A DNA stretch of 64,000 bases from Geminicoccus roseus DSM 18922 (GTDB lineage: Bacteria; Pseudomonadota; Alphaproteobacteria; Geminicoccales; Geminicoccaceae). The position numbers and the translations under genes are program-made. The stretch lies in NCBI RefSeq assembly GCF_000427665.1, contig NZ_KE386572.1, forward strand, positions 4,464,373 to 4,528,372, given 5' to 3'. The notes under the pieces are model-generated. The model was not told the origin of the DNA. It searched no databases and worked only from the letters and a program-made list of their open reading frames with translations. Below are positions 15,522 to 24,819 of this stretch, in pieces; the stretch's first letter is position 1, and each line of letters opens with the position of its first letter.

Positions 15522-18152
15522 CTAGCGGTTCACGATGCCGGACCATCCGCCGGCGATCAGCGCGGTGATGTCCGGCAGGACCCGGCCCAGCGAAATGCCG
15601 GGATAGAGCAGATAGGCAGGCCGCCAGGTGGGCTCGAACTTCGACTTGAAGGCGCGCAGGCCCTGGAAGTTGTAGAGCCGTCCGCCATGCCGCACCGCCA
15701 TCCGGCCGAACTTGGACCAGAGCGAGGCCAGCCGATGGCCCGGAAGCCCGGACAAAGGCGCCATGCCCAGGTCGAACCAGGCGAAACCCTGCGCCTTGGC
15801 CCAGAGAATGGTCTCGACGATCAGGTAGTCCATCGTCCCGGAGGGCGCATCGGGCTCCGATCGCATCAGGTCGATGCTGGCTTCCTGATCGTCGGCCGAT
15901 CGCCAGATATTGGCAAAGGCCACGATCCGGCCCTGCTGGCGCACCACCGCGCATGGCGTGGCCGCGAGGTAGGCCGGGTCGAAGCGGCCCAGCGAGAACC
16001 GCTTCTCCCGGGTCTTGCGCTCGCCTAGCCAAGCGTCGGAGACCCGGGCGAGTTCCGCCAGTTCCTCCTCGACCCGCGCCGGAGGCAGGAGCTCGAAGGT
16101 CAGCCCGGCCCGCGGGGCCTTGTTGCGCACGTTGCGCAGCTCGGCCCGGTGCCTGCCCTGCAGGTCGAAGCCGGCAAGCGCGATCCTGGCGCTCTCGCCG
16201 ATCTTGACCGGCCGCAGGCCCAGGTCGAGCAGCCAGGGAAGCGCGTCCGGGCCGACCTGGTAGAACACCGTGCGGCCGCCATGGCGGTCGACCTGGGAAT
16301 GGAAGTCCCAGAGCAGCTCCGCCCAGCGCTCCTTCGGCCCGACCGGCTCACCCATCACCACCCAGGAGCGGCCATGGACGGCATACATGATGAACGCCTC
16401 GCCGGTGCGGTCGAAGAAAAGCGCCTTGTCCCCGGTGAACACCAGCATGGCGCTGGCGGCACCGTGGCGAGCCACGATCGGCCGCGCCCGCTCCAGTTCC
16501 TCCGCGGTCGCCGGGCGCGGCGCCGCGGGCGGCTGGCGCAGCAGCTGCGCCAGGCCGAGGAGCGCGGCAGCGATCACCGCGACCGTGGCCCCCCGCATCG
16601 AGCGGGACACCTCCGCCTCCAGCGCGAAGCTCGCCCACAGGCTGTGGTCGTAGTCGACATGGCGATAGGCGAAGAACAGGATCCACACCATGGCCGCCAG
16701 GACCATGGCGACCGCGACCAGCCAGCCCGCCGACAGCCGCTCGTCCAGCAGCGAGCTGCGGCGATAGAATTCGGAGCGGCAGGGCAGCAGAAGCACCAGG
16801 ACCAGCACCAGATAGGCGGCTTCCTCGTAGTCGAAACCCTTGGCGAGGGAGGCGAGCGCTCCCGTGGCAAGGCACAGCACCGCGAGCAGCCACGCCCCCT
16901 GGACCCGGCGATACAGCCCGCGCGCGACCAGCAGCAGGGCGGCGCCCATCAGGCTGTCCCAGATATGGCCGAGCTCGATGACCGCGAGCGGCAGGTAGCT
17001 GGCCAGCTGGTCCAGGCGCACCTGCCTCGCCGGGGTGGCAATCGACAGGAGGAGGATGACGCCGGCGACGCCGGTCAGGATCGCGAACAGGGTCGGCGCC
17101 ATCGGACCGACCGCGCGCACGGTCAGCTGCCCGACCGAGCCCAGCCAGCCGCGGATCCGCGCCACCTCCAGGCCGCCCATGATCGCGGCGCCCAGAAGCA
17201 GCGGAACCAGATAGTAGCAGATCCGGAACAGCACGAGGGCGCCCAGCACTGCGACCACCAGGTCGTCGGACGGATGCAGCAGCACCATCACCGCACCCTC
17301 GAACACGCCGAGGCTTCCCGGCACGCTGCTCACCACCCCGACCATGATCGCGGCGGTGAAGATCGCGATCGCCGAGGGCAGGGACAGGCCGAGTTCGGGA
17401 GGGAGCAGGACCCAGAACGCCGTGGCGGCGGCACCCAGGTCGAGCAGGCCCAGGCAGATCTGGATGATGGTGATGCCCGGGCTGGGCGCCTCGATGCGGT
17501 GTCCGCGCACCTCGATGCTGCGCGGCTTCAGCCAGCCCCAGAAGATGTAGCCGCTCACGGCGATCAGCAGGAGGCAGCCGATCGAGAACCAGACGGCCGT
17601 CGGGATCTTGGTGGCGGCGCCCAGGGTCTCCGGGGTTGCCACCAGGATGATGCCGGAGAGCGTCGCCACGCCGATCGAGAAGGTGAAGGTAAAGAACGCC
17701 TGGACCTTCGCTACGTCCAGCGCCCCCAGCCCCTGGCTGACATAGAACCGATAGCGCACGCCCGCCCCGACGAACGGGGCAAAGCCGGTACAATGGGCGA
17801 TCGACTGGGTGACGAAGCTCGCGGTGGCGATGTGCAGCAGGGGCAGCCTCTTGCCGGCCCAGCGCACCCCGTAGATCTCGTAGCCGACCAGGGTGACGAA
17901 GCTGAACGCCGTGAAGCCGAGGGCGAGGATGACCCGGTCCCAGCCGATCCGGGCGATCTCCTCGGTCACGTCGCGCCAGTGGAACGAGCCGACCATGCGG
18001 TGGAGCACGGTGATGGCCACGATGAAGAGCACCCCGCCGACGACATAGGGCGCCATGGCTTTCAGGTAGAACAGCCATGCCCGGTTCGTGGCCGGGGCTT
18101 CCTCCGTTCCGACGGCCGCCCCGGGCGACTGCGGTGTCCTCACCAAGCTCAC
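15522..18152 (-). CDS. lpiA: Lysyl-phosphatidylglycerol synthase/flippase (MprF/LpiA)
   Basis: An 876-residue bifunctional membrane protein. The N-terminal half (about residues 28-370) is the flippase domain with many helices and the block SVPGSLGVFEGAVMVLL. After further helices, the C-terminal DUF2156 domain (about 545-860) transfers lysine from Lys-tRNA to phosphatidylglycerol; it contains FYQVGPDALPWLLDLGL, RNVRNKAPRAGL and FDLGMAPLSGLPGHR. The product gives resistance to cationic peptides and acid. The GTG start at 18152 overlaps the acvB stop (GTGA), with GGAGAA upstream. acvB-lpiA co-transcription, here with acvB first, is known from rhizobia and Agrobacterium. Confidence 0.92.
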   Translation of the reverse strand: MSLVRTPQSPGAAVGTEEAPATNRAWLFYLKAMAPYVVGGVLFIVAITVLHRMVGSFHWRDVTEEIARIGWDRVILALGFTAFSFVTLVGYEIYGVRWAGKRLPLLHIATASFVTQSIAHCTGFAPFVGAGVRYRFYVSQGLGALDVAKVQAFFTFTFSIGVATLSGIILVATPETLGAATKIPTAVWFSIGCLLLIAVSGYIFWGWLKPRSIEVRGHRIEAPSPGITIIQICLGLLDLGAAATAFWVLLPPELGLSLPSAIAIFTAAIMVGVVSSVPGSLGVFEGAVMVLLHPSDDLVVAVLGALVLFRICYYLVPLLLGAAIMGGLEVARIRGWLGSVGQLTVRAVGPMAPTLFAILTGVAGVILLLSIATPARQVRLDQLASYLPLAVIELGHIWDSLMGAALLLVARGLYRRVQGAWLLAVLCLATGALASLAKGFDYEEAAYLVLVLVLLLPCRSEFYRRSSLLDERLSAGWLVAVAMVLAAMVWILFFAYRHVDYDHSLWASFALEAEVSRSMRGATVAVIAAALLGLAQLLRQPPAAPRPATAEELERARPIVARHGAASAMLVFTGDKALFFDRTGEAFIMYAVHGRSWVVMGEPVGPKERWAELLWDFHSQVDRHGGRTVFYQVGPDALPWLLDLGLRPVKIGESARIALAGFDLQGRHRAELRNVRNKAPRAGLTFELLPPARVEEELAELARVSDAWLGERKTREKRFSLGRFDPAYLAATPCAVVRQQGRIVAFANIWRSADDQEASIDLMRSEPDAPSGTMDYLIVETILWAKAQGFAWFDLGMAPLSGLPGHRLASLWSKFGRMAVRHGGRLYNFQGLRAFKSKFEPTWRPAYLLYPGISLGRVLPDITALIAGGWSGIVNR

Positions 18153-19531
18153 TCACTTCTCCGTTCGAGACCTGCGAGAATGGTCTGCGCTATCGTGGCA
18201 TAGTCGCCATCGAAATGATGCCCGCCCGGGCGCTCCACCCGTTCGGTTCCTGCCGCCTCCGGGCTGCGGCAGCCCGTTTCCTCCGGACTTTCGTCCGCGC
18301 CGAAAAAGCACTGCACGCGGCGTCTGTCCATGCGAGCGAGGTCCGGCGGGATCGGGCGGGCGTCGGGATCGTCCCAGCCGACCCAGGATCCGACATGGAA
18401 CTCGAAGGCAGCCTGGGTCCCCAGCGCCAGGAGGCTGACCTGGGTCACCGCATGCCGGGTATCGTCCGAAAGGAGCGGCCAGACCGCCGGGAGGATGTCG
18501 GCGCCGAAGCTGTAGCCGACCAGCAGGACGTGGTCTGCCGCCCATAGCTCCCGGAAGTGGCGGACGATCCGATCCAGGTCGGCCGCCACCTGGCCAGGCT
18601 CGTGGCGGTTCCAGAAATAGCGCAGCGAGTCCAGCCCGACGGTCGGCAATCCATCCTCGACGAACACCGCCGCGATGCTTGCGTCCAGATCTCGCCAGCC
18701 GCCATCGCCCGAGAGGACGATGGCAAAGCTGTCGGAGAACCCGGATGCGGGGAAGGCGACGAGCGGCAGGTCGGCGAGAGCCGCTGCGGGTTCCGGAGGC
18801 CGGGACCGGGATGACATCCCGGCCTGAAGGGCCTCGACCAGGGCGGCGGCCAGGCTGCTCGCTGGAGGCAGCCGGATGTCGATCGCCGCGGCACCGTCCG
18901 GCCGATCAGGAGCCTTTGCCTCCTCCGCGCGCCACTGGCCGCGGACCAGCCAGCCGGGCAGGGTCCCGGACAGACGATAGGCGTAGCCTCCCGGCTCGCC
19001 CTCCACCTCGCCGGGATCGTTTAGGCAGAAGGGGCGCTCGGAGCGGAGAACTGGCGCAGGATCGAGCGCGACCGCGCCCGCAAGCGTCGCGGCTGGGGCA
19101 TCGCCCAGCGCGGCCATCGCGACGGTGGCGCCGCTTCCCAGCCCAAGCAGAACCGGGTGGCGGTACTGTGGGTTGTTCCAGCGGCGCTGCAGGTCCTTGC
19201 TCGCACTCTCCAGGTCTCCGACCAGATAGTGGCAATTGTCGCCGGGGGGATCGCCCGCAAGGTTGAGGAGCCAGCCCGGAAGATCGATGCCGGCCACGTC
19301 GAACCCGGCCGAAGCGAGTTCGTCGGCCGCTTCATCCAGGTGCTGGTTCCATCCGGTGCGGTCGGAAATCAGGAACAGGAAGGCCTGGGAGGCGCCCTTT
19401 GCGGGCGCGACATGCACCGTCCCCAGCCGGTTGTCGTCCGGAAGGGTCACCGGCTCGGCCGCGTGCAGGGGGAACGGCCAGCAGGCCAGGGCGCACAGGA
19501 CCAGTCCCATAAGGTTCATGAGGGGCTGCAT
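18149..19531 (-). CDS. acvB: AcvB/VirJ family protein (lysyl-phosphatidylglycerol hydrolase)
   Basis: A 460-residue exported alpha/beta-hydrolase of the AcvB/VirJ family. It has a signal peptide (GLVLCALACWPFPLHA, then AEPVT), an N-terminal VirJ-like half and a C-terminal catalytic half. The latter contains IVLSGDGGWRDLD, the nucleophile elbow GYSFGAD, and the histidine in GGHHFDGDY. Agrobacterium AcvB hydrolyses lysyl-PG in the periplasm, balancing LpiA. The GTGA overlap with lpiA strongly supports that job. The start at 19531 places the signal peptide at the N-terminus, but the ribosome binding site is weak; ATG 19516 is possible. Confidence 0.88.
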   Translation of the reverse strand: MQPLMNLMGLVLCALACWPFPLHAAEPVTLPDDNRLGTVHVAPAKGASQAFLFLISDRTGWNQHLDEAADELASAGFDVAGIDLPGWLLNLAGDPPGDNCHYLVGDLESASKDLQRRWNNPQYRHPVLLGLGSGATVAMAALGDAPAATLAGAVALDPAPVLRSERPFCLNDPGEVEGEPGGYAYRLSGTLPGWLVRGQWRAEEAKAPDRPDGAAAIDIRLPPASSLAAALVEALQAGMSSRSRPPEPAAALADLPLVAFPASGFSDSFAIVLSGDGGWRDLDASIAAVFVEDGLPTVGLDSLRYFWNRHEPGQVAADLDRIVRHFRELWAADHVLLVGYSFGADILPAVWPLLSDDTRHAVTQVSLLALGTQAAFEFHVGSWVGWDDPDARPIPPDLARMDRRRVQCFFGADESPEETGCRSPEAAGTERVERPGGHHFDGDYATIAQTILAGLERRSE

Positions 19532-19728
19532 GACCGTCTTGGAGCGTATGGATCGGGAGTAGCGGCAAGCGGATGCTGCTAGCAACATGCTTAAGGAATT
19601 GAATACAGACGGTGACGGATCTGTCATCGGCGGCGCTCGCGGTGCCGGGAACGTCCGGCGCGACAGGGTGTCCAAAGCTCGGCTGGGCTCACTTCACCCA
19701 CCGGGCAAGCTGCGCCATATGGGAAAGC

Positions 19729-20433
19729 ATGAGCGAGAAGTTACCAAGCAAGCCGGGCGGCAAGGACATTGCCGCATTCGTTGCCGAGGCAAGGTCGCTG
19801 GCGGCGGTCGGAAGCGGACGCGCGGATTCGGCGCGGCTGATCATCGGGATCGATGCGACCCAGTCCCGTGAGGCCACCTGGGATCTGGCCAGCGGGCTGC
19901 AGATGCAGATGTTCGAGGCGGCCGCCTCCCATGGCGGGCTGTGCGTGCAACTCGTCTATTTCCGTGGCCTGGACGAGTGCCGGGCGTCGCGCTGGCACGA
20001 CCAGGCCCGCCCGCTGGTGGACGCGATGGAGCGGGTGCGCTGCCGGGCCGGCCACACCCAGATCGCCCGTGTCCTCCGTCATGCCCTGCGCGAACGAACA
20101 AGCGGCAAGGTGGCGGCCCTGGTCCTGATCGGAGACGCGTGCGAGGAGGAGGCCGACGAGGTGGTCGGTTTGGCCGGACAGCTCGCAATGGTGTCGGTGC
20201 CGGTGTTCGCCTTCCACGAGGGACCCGACCCGGGCGCGCGTGCTCTGTTCCAGGAGATCGCGCGCGTCACGAGAGGAGCCTTCCATCGCTTCGACCACAG
20301 TGCACCCCGCGCACTTGCAGATGCCCTGCGGGCGGTCGCCGTCTATGCGTCCGGGGGCGATGAGGCGCTGCAGCGCCTGGCCGCGCAGGAAGGGGGAGCC
20401 TTCCGCCAGATCGCGTCGCAGGTCGGCCGATGA
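19729..20433 (+). CDS. VWA domain-containing protein
   Basis: A 234-residue soluble protein with a von Willebrand A-like fold. It starts the domain with LIIGIDATQS, giving a variant MIDAS motif DxTxS (Asp42, Thr44, Ser46), and continues with VCVQLVYFRGLDE-like and AALVLIGDACEEE strands. No signal peptide or membrane helix is seen, so it is probably cytoplasmic. The ATG follows GGGAAAGC. Its stop overlaps the ATG of the J-domain gene (ATGA), indicating coupled translation. I know of no named function for this pair; VWA proteins usually act as metal-dependent protein-binding modules. Confidence 0.82.
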   Translation: MSEKLPSKPGGKDIAAFVAEARSLAAVGSGRADSARLIIGIDATQSREATWDLASGLQMQMFEAAASHGGLCVQLVYFRGLDECRASRWHDQARPLVDAMERVRCRAGHTQIARVLRHALRERTSGKVAALVLIGDACEEEADEVVGLAGQLAMVSVPVFAFHEGPDPGARALFQEIARVTRGAFHRFDHSAPRALADALRAVAVYASGGDEALQRLAAQEGGAFRQIASQVGR

Positions 20434-21149
20434 TCGTGCTGGGATGGTTGCTGGCGATCCTGGCGCTGGCCGGGATCGGCTGGTGGCTGCTGGGTGCCTT
20501 CGCCTCCGCCTCGCCCAGGTCGGTCGTGAGCGCTTTGAAACTGTTCATGGCGAGTTTTGCGGCGATGGCGAGCATGGGGCTGCTGGCACTGGGCCGGCTC
20601 GGGATCGTGCTGGCGTTCTTTGGCGCGCTGGGGCTCACGGTGACCCGGCTGCGCGCGAAGAGCCGGCCACCGGATCCACTGGATGGGGAGGCCGCGGGCT
20701 CGGCGGGAGAATCCAGCATCGAGACCGGCTGGCTTTCGATGCGCCTGGACCGGGCCAGCGGCGCGATGAGCGGCCGGGTCAGGACGGGGCGGTTTGCCGG
20801 CCGTACCCTTGACTCCCTGGACATTGGCGAGGTGCTGGCGCTGCGGGAGGAGTTGTCGGCGTCCGAACCGGCATCCCTGCCGCTGATCGACACCTGGCTG
20901 GATCGGATGGCGCCTGGTTGGCGTGCCCAGGCCGGCGGATCCCGTGGCTCCGATGCCACAAATACCACCGAAGAGATGAATGAAACGATGGCCCTGGACA
21001 TCCTCGGGTTGGGGCCTGGCGTGGGGCGTGCCGAGGTCGAGGCCGCCTACCGCCGGGTGATGGCGCAGGTTCACCCCGACAAGGGCGGCTCCGATCGCCT
21101 GGCCAGCCTCGTGAACGCCGCGCGCGAGTTCCTGCTGAACCGCATCTGA
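20430..21149 (+). CDS. Membrane-anchored DnaJ (J-domain) protein
   Basis: A 239-residue protein with an N-terminal membrane region (about residues 2-25 and 38-72) and a C-terminal J domain. Within the latter, DILGLGPGVGRAEVEAAYRR is followed by HPD at 215-217 and ends in AAREFLLNRI. The layout (N-terminal TM segments, HPD near the C-terminus) resembles Tim14/DjlA-like co-chaperones that recruit DnaK to a membrane site. The ATG is shared with the stop of the VWA gene. The central linker is charged and has no known domain. Function is inferred to be local Hsp70 activation; the client could be its VWA partner. Confidence 0.85.
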   Translation: MIVLGWLLAILALAGIGWWLLGAFASASPRSVVSALKLFMASFAAMASMGLLALGRLGIVLAFFGALGLTVTRLRAKSRPPDPLDGEAAGSAGESSIETGWLSMRLDRASGAMSGRVRTGRFAGRTLDSLDIGEVLALREELSASEPASLPLIDTWLDRMAPGWRAQAGGSRGSDATNTTEEMNETMALDILGLGPGVGRAEVEAAYRRVMAQVHPDKGGSDRLASLVNAAREFLLNRI

Positions 21150-21221
21150 CGCCCTGACGGCCCGCCGGACCGCATGATAGAGGCGGCTTCGTGGTGATGT
21201 GGCAGCCAAGCGAGGGCCCTG

Positions 21222-22904
21222 ATGCCGGTGAACGCGGCGATCCAGTTCCACGACGACAGTTTCAGGACCGACCAGCCGCGATTGATGGGCCGCCAGGCAG
21301 CCACGGAAAGCTTCTTTCGCGCCTGGCTCGAGCATGCCCGGGTCGACGTGGCGGTCGGCTACGTGGAGCGGGCCACCGATCGCGCCGCCTTCGTGGAAGC
21401 GGTCCGGCGAATCGACGGTCACGATCGCCGGCTGGTGGCGCTTGCCAGCCCTACCGACAGCACGGCCATCCAGGCGACCGGCACCCTGTTCCGCCCGGAT
21501 CCCCAGCTGGGAGATCTCGCCTTTCGCCGGCGCCGCGGCGATCCGCGACGCTGGTCGCTGGTTGGGGTGACTCACACCACCGCCTCGGTCGGGGCCATGG
21601 AGGCGCTCAGCGACCTTCTGCTGGCGCCGGTCGAGCCCTGGGACGCGCTGATCTGCACCTCCACGAGCGTGCAGGCGATGGTCAAGCGCCAGGTGGATGG
21701 CGTGTACCGCTATCTCCAGGAGCGGCTGGCGGCCGGACGGCGTCCCAAGCTCCATCTTCCGGTGATCCCCCTGGGCGTCGACACCGCCTCCCTGGATCCA
21801 TCCCAGCCGGCCTCGCAGGAGGCGCGTGCCGGCTGGAGAAGCAGGCTCGGCATCGGCGAGGATGACGTTGCCGTCCTCTATTTCGGCCGCCTCAGCGCCT
21901 ACGTGAAAGCCCATCCGCTGCCGATGTTCGTCGGGCTGGAGGAGGCTGTCGCAGCCCTGGGGCCGCGGCTGAAGGGCAGGGTGCACCTGATCCAGGCCGG
22001 CTGGTTCACCGACGAGAAGCGCGAGGCCCACTGGATCGAGGCCCAGCAGGCCCTGGCGCCCTCGATCGTGCATCACGTGCTGGACGGCCGCCGGCCGGAA
22101 TTGCGCGCCGGCATCTGGTTTGCCGCCGACCTGTTCGTCAGCTTTGCCGACAACATCCAGGAAACGTTCGGCCTGACCCCCGTAGAGGCGATGGCCGCGG
22201 GCCTGCCGGTGGTCGTTTCGGACTGGGACGGATACCGGGAGACGGTGGATCCTTCCTGCGGGATCCTGGTCCCGACCCTGGCGCCGGACCCCGCGGCCGG
22301 GCTGTGGCTGGCCCAGCGCTTCGAGGACCAGCTGGAGAGCTACGATACCTATTGTGCGGCCGCCGCGCTGGGAACGGCGGTCGACGTGTCCGCGGCGCGC
22401 GAGGCCTTCGTCAGCCTCCTGGCCGACGGCGACAAGCGCCGCGCCCTGGGAGCCGCCGGTCAGGAGCGGGCGCGGGCAACCTATGACTGGGCCACGGTGA
22501 TCCGCGCTTACCAGGCGCTGTTCCTGGATCTCGAAAAGCTGCGCAAGAAGGCGCTCTTCCACCCGCGACGATCGGCGATCCATCCGTGGCGGCGCAATCC
22601 CTACGAACTGTTCCAGGGTTATCCCAGCCGGACCATGCAGCGGGGGATGCGCCTGCGCGCGACCGGCCGGACATCCACCGGCCACGGGACCGACCCGATG
22701 AGCCTGGACGTCGTGCAGCTGCGGAACCGGACGCCCTGCGACTCACCCAGGAGCCGCACCCTCCTCCAGCGCATCGTCGCGGCCGGCCTGCCCGGGATCG
22801 CGTACGAGGAACTGCTGGGCGGTGCGGCCGACGAGGCCGCCGCGATGCTCCAGCTTGATCTGGGTTGGCTGATGAAGATCGGTCTGGTGGAACTCGTCGC
22901 CTAG
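21222..22904 (+). CDS. Glycosyltransferase family 4 protein
   Basis: A 560-residue cytoplasmic GT-B fold protein. The C-terminal nucleotide-sugar domain includes VLYFGRLSAYVKAHPLPM and the retaining-GT E-x7-E motif ETFGLTPVE (Glu314 and Glu322) with EAMAAGLPVVVSDWDGYRE. The N-terminal domain carries ICTSTSVQAMVKRQVDGVY. About 90 residues after the GT-B core (from roughly 470) are of unknown function. Donor and acceptor are unknown; no polysaccharide cluster surrounds it. The ATG at 21222 is 72 bases after the J-domain gene and may belong to the same transcript. Confidence 0.88.
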   Translation: MPVNAAIQFHDDSFRTDQPRLMGRQAATESFFRAWLEHARVDVAVGYVERATDRAAFVEAVRRIDGHDRRLVALASPTDSTAIQATGTLFRPDPQLGDLAFRRRRGDPRRWSLVGVTHTTASVGAMEALSDLLLAPVEPWDALICTSTSVQAMVKRQVDGVYRYLQERLAAGRRPKLHLPVIPLGVDTASLDPSQPASQEARAGWRSRLGIGEDDVAVLYFGRLSAYVKAHPLPMFVGLEEAVAALGPRLKGRVHLIQAGWFTDEKREAHWIEAQQALAPSIVHHVLDGRRPELRAGIWFAADLFVSFADNIQETFGLTPVEAMAAGLPVVVSDWDGYRETVDPSCGILVPTLAPDPAAGLWLAQRFEDQLESYDTYCAAAALGTAVDVSAAREAFVSLLADGDKRRALGAAGQERARATYDWATVIRAYQALFLDLEKLRKKALFHPRRSAIHPWRRNPYELFQGYPSRTMQRGMRLRATGRTSTGHGTDPMSLDVVQLRNRTPCDSPRSRTLLQRIVAAGLPGIAYEELLGGAADEAAAMLQLDLGWLMKIGLVELVA

Positions 22905-23016
22905 AAGTGGCGCTTCGTCACCGCATGTTTCTGCGTTGTTCCCGGTGACACCCCCGCGCATATAGATAGCACTCCAACGACCGACGACCGTTCAGCGCCG
23001 CCCGGCCCGGAGAAGC

Positions 23017-24819
23017 ATGCACCACGCGCCCCTGCTCGCCACGATCTGCATTGGCCTGGTGCTGGCCTTCTTCTTCGGCGCCATTGCCCAGCGGCTGCGG
23101 ATATCCCCGCTGGTGGGATACCTGCTCGCCGGGGCGGCGGTGGGGCCTTTCACGCCCGGTTTTGTTGCGGACCAGGGGCTGGCCAACCAGCTGGCCGAGG
23201 TCGGCGTCATTCTCCTGATGTTCGGCGTCGGCCTCCATTTCTCGATCAAGGACCTGCTGTCGGTCCGGCTGATCGCGGTGCCGGGTGCCATCGTGCAGAT
23301 CTCGGTCGCGACCCTGCTCGGGCTGTCGCTGGCGCTTTACCTCGGCTGGCCGCTCGCGGGCGGCATCGTGTTCGGCCTGGCCCTGTCGGTCGCCAGTACC
23401 GTCGTCCTGCTCCGCGCCATGCAGGAGCGGCGTCTGGTCGAGACCGAGCGCGGCCGCATCGCGGTCGGCTGGCTGATCGTCGAAGATCTCGTGATGGTGT
23501 TCGCGCTGGTGCTGATCCCGGTGATCGCCCACGCCGTTCATGGCGGCAGCGGCACCGAGCAGGTGGAGGTCGGGGCAGGGCCCCTGGTGACCCGGCTGAA
23601 CCTCGGCCTGTGGGGGATGCTCGCGCTCACGTTCGGCAAGGTGATCGCGTTCGTGGCGCTGATGCTGCTGGTTGGGCGGCGGGTGATCCCGATGCTGCTG
23701 CACTGGGTGGCCCATACCGGCTCGCGCGAGCTGTTCCGCCTGGCGGTGCTCGCGATCGCCCTGGGCGTGGCCTATGGCGCCACCGCCCTGTTCGACGTGT
23801 CCTTCGCGCTGGGCGCCTTCTTCGCCGGCATGATCCTCAGCGAATCACCGCTCAGCCAGCGGGCCGCGCAGGAAACCCTGCCGCTGCGCGACGCGTTCGC
23901 GGTGCTGTTCTTCATCTCGGTCGGCATGCTGTTCGACCCGGGGATCGTCGTGGAGGCGCCCTTCCTCCTGCTGGCGACCCTGGCGATCATCCTGGTCGGC
24001 AAGTCGATCGCCGCCTGGCTGATCGTGCGCGCCTTCGGCCGCCCGGCCTCCACGGCCTACACGATCTCGGCAAGCCTGGCGCAGATCGGCGAGTTCTCGT
24101 TCATCCTGGCTACCCTGGGCATCCAGACCGGGCTGCTGCCGGAGATCGGCCGCGACCTGATCCTGGCCGGCGCCATCATCTCGATCCTCCTGAACCCGTT
24201 GCTGTTCGCGATGGCGGATCGTGTGGCGCCGGTGCAGGCGCATGAACGGCCGGATCATGGCCCGGCGGCCATCCAGACGCCGCACAGTCGGACGGTGCCC
24301 GAACCCACCGGGCTGGCCGACCATACCGTGCTGGTCGGCTATGGCCGGGTCGGCCGGGTGGTGGGCGGCGGGCTGCGCGATGCCGGGGAGCCCTTCCTGG
24401 TGATCGAGGACCGCGACGAGCCGGCCGAGCTGGCGCGGCAGGACGGTGCGGACGTGATGACCGGCAACGCCGCCGACCCGAGGGTCCTGGAAGCCGCCAA
24501 CCTCGCCAATGCGCGAAGGCTGTTCGTGGCGATCGCGCAGAGCTTCGAGGCCGGCCAGGTGGTCGAGCAGGCGCGCAAGGCCCATCCCGGCCTGGAGATC
24601 CTGGCGCGCGCCCATTCGGACGCCGAGCTGGACTATCTCAGCCAGCTGGGCGCCACCGAGACGATTCTGGGCGAGCGGGAGATCGCCCGGGCGATGCTGC
24701 GTCACGCCGGAGTAGATCCCGACCGGCCTTCCACCGGCGAAGGCCCCGCCTCGCCGGCGCAGGCAGATGCGATGGCCGAGGAAGGACCGGCCGACCCGCG
24801 GGACGGCCGGTCCGCCTGA
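23017..24819 (+). CDS. Cation:proton antiporter with RCK domain (KefB/YbaL-type, CPA2)
   Basis: A 600-residue CPA2 antiporter. Residues about 5-390 form a Na+/H+ exchanger domain of about 12 helices (ISPLVGYLLAGAAVGPFTPG, VGWLIVEDLVMVFALVLIPV, FALGAFFAGMILSESPLS). A TrkA-N/RCK nucleotide-binding domain follows at about 430-545, with the Rossmann motif GYGRVGRVVGGGL. Such proteins exchange K+ or Na+ for protons under NAD(H) or ligand control. The ATG follows GGAGAAGC. The gene ends directly against the end of the convergent alcohol dehydrogenase gene, with no intergenic terminator. Ion specificity cannot be read off. Confidence 0.92.
   Translation: MHHAPLLATICIGLVLAFFFGAIAQRLRISPLVGYLLAGAAVGPFTPGFVADQGLANQLAEVGVILLMFGVGLHFSIKDLLSVRLIAVPGAIVQISVATLLGLSLALYLGWPLAGGIVFGLALSVASTVVLLRAMQERRLVETERGRIAVGWLIVEDLVMVFALVLIPVIAHAVHGGSGTEQVEVGAGPLVTRLNLGLWGMLALTFGKVIAFVALMLLVGRRVIPMLLHWVAHTGSRELFRLAVLAIALGVAYGATALFDVSFALGAFFAGMILSESPLSQRAAQETLPLRDAFAVLFFISVGMLFDPGIVVEAPFLLLATLAIILVGKSIAAWLIVRAFGRPASTAYTISASLAQIGEFSFILATLGIQTGLLPEIGRDLILAGAIISILLNPLLFAMADRVAPVQAHERPDHGPAAIQTPHSRTVPEPTGLADHTVLVGYGRVGRVVGGGLRDAGEPFLVIEDRDEPAELARQDGADVMTGNAADPRVLEAANLANARRLFVAIAQSFEAGQVVEQARKAHPGLEILARAHSDAELDYLSQLGATETILGEREIARAMLRHAGVDPDRPSTGEGPASPAQADAMAEEGPADPRDGRSA

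Noticed and set aside
16149-18203. 684-codon plus-strand frame opposite lpiA
   Set aside because: Shadow rich in Arg, Gln, His and Asp; lpiA is unambiguous.
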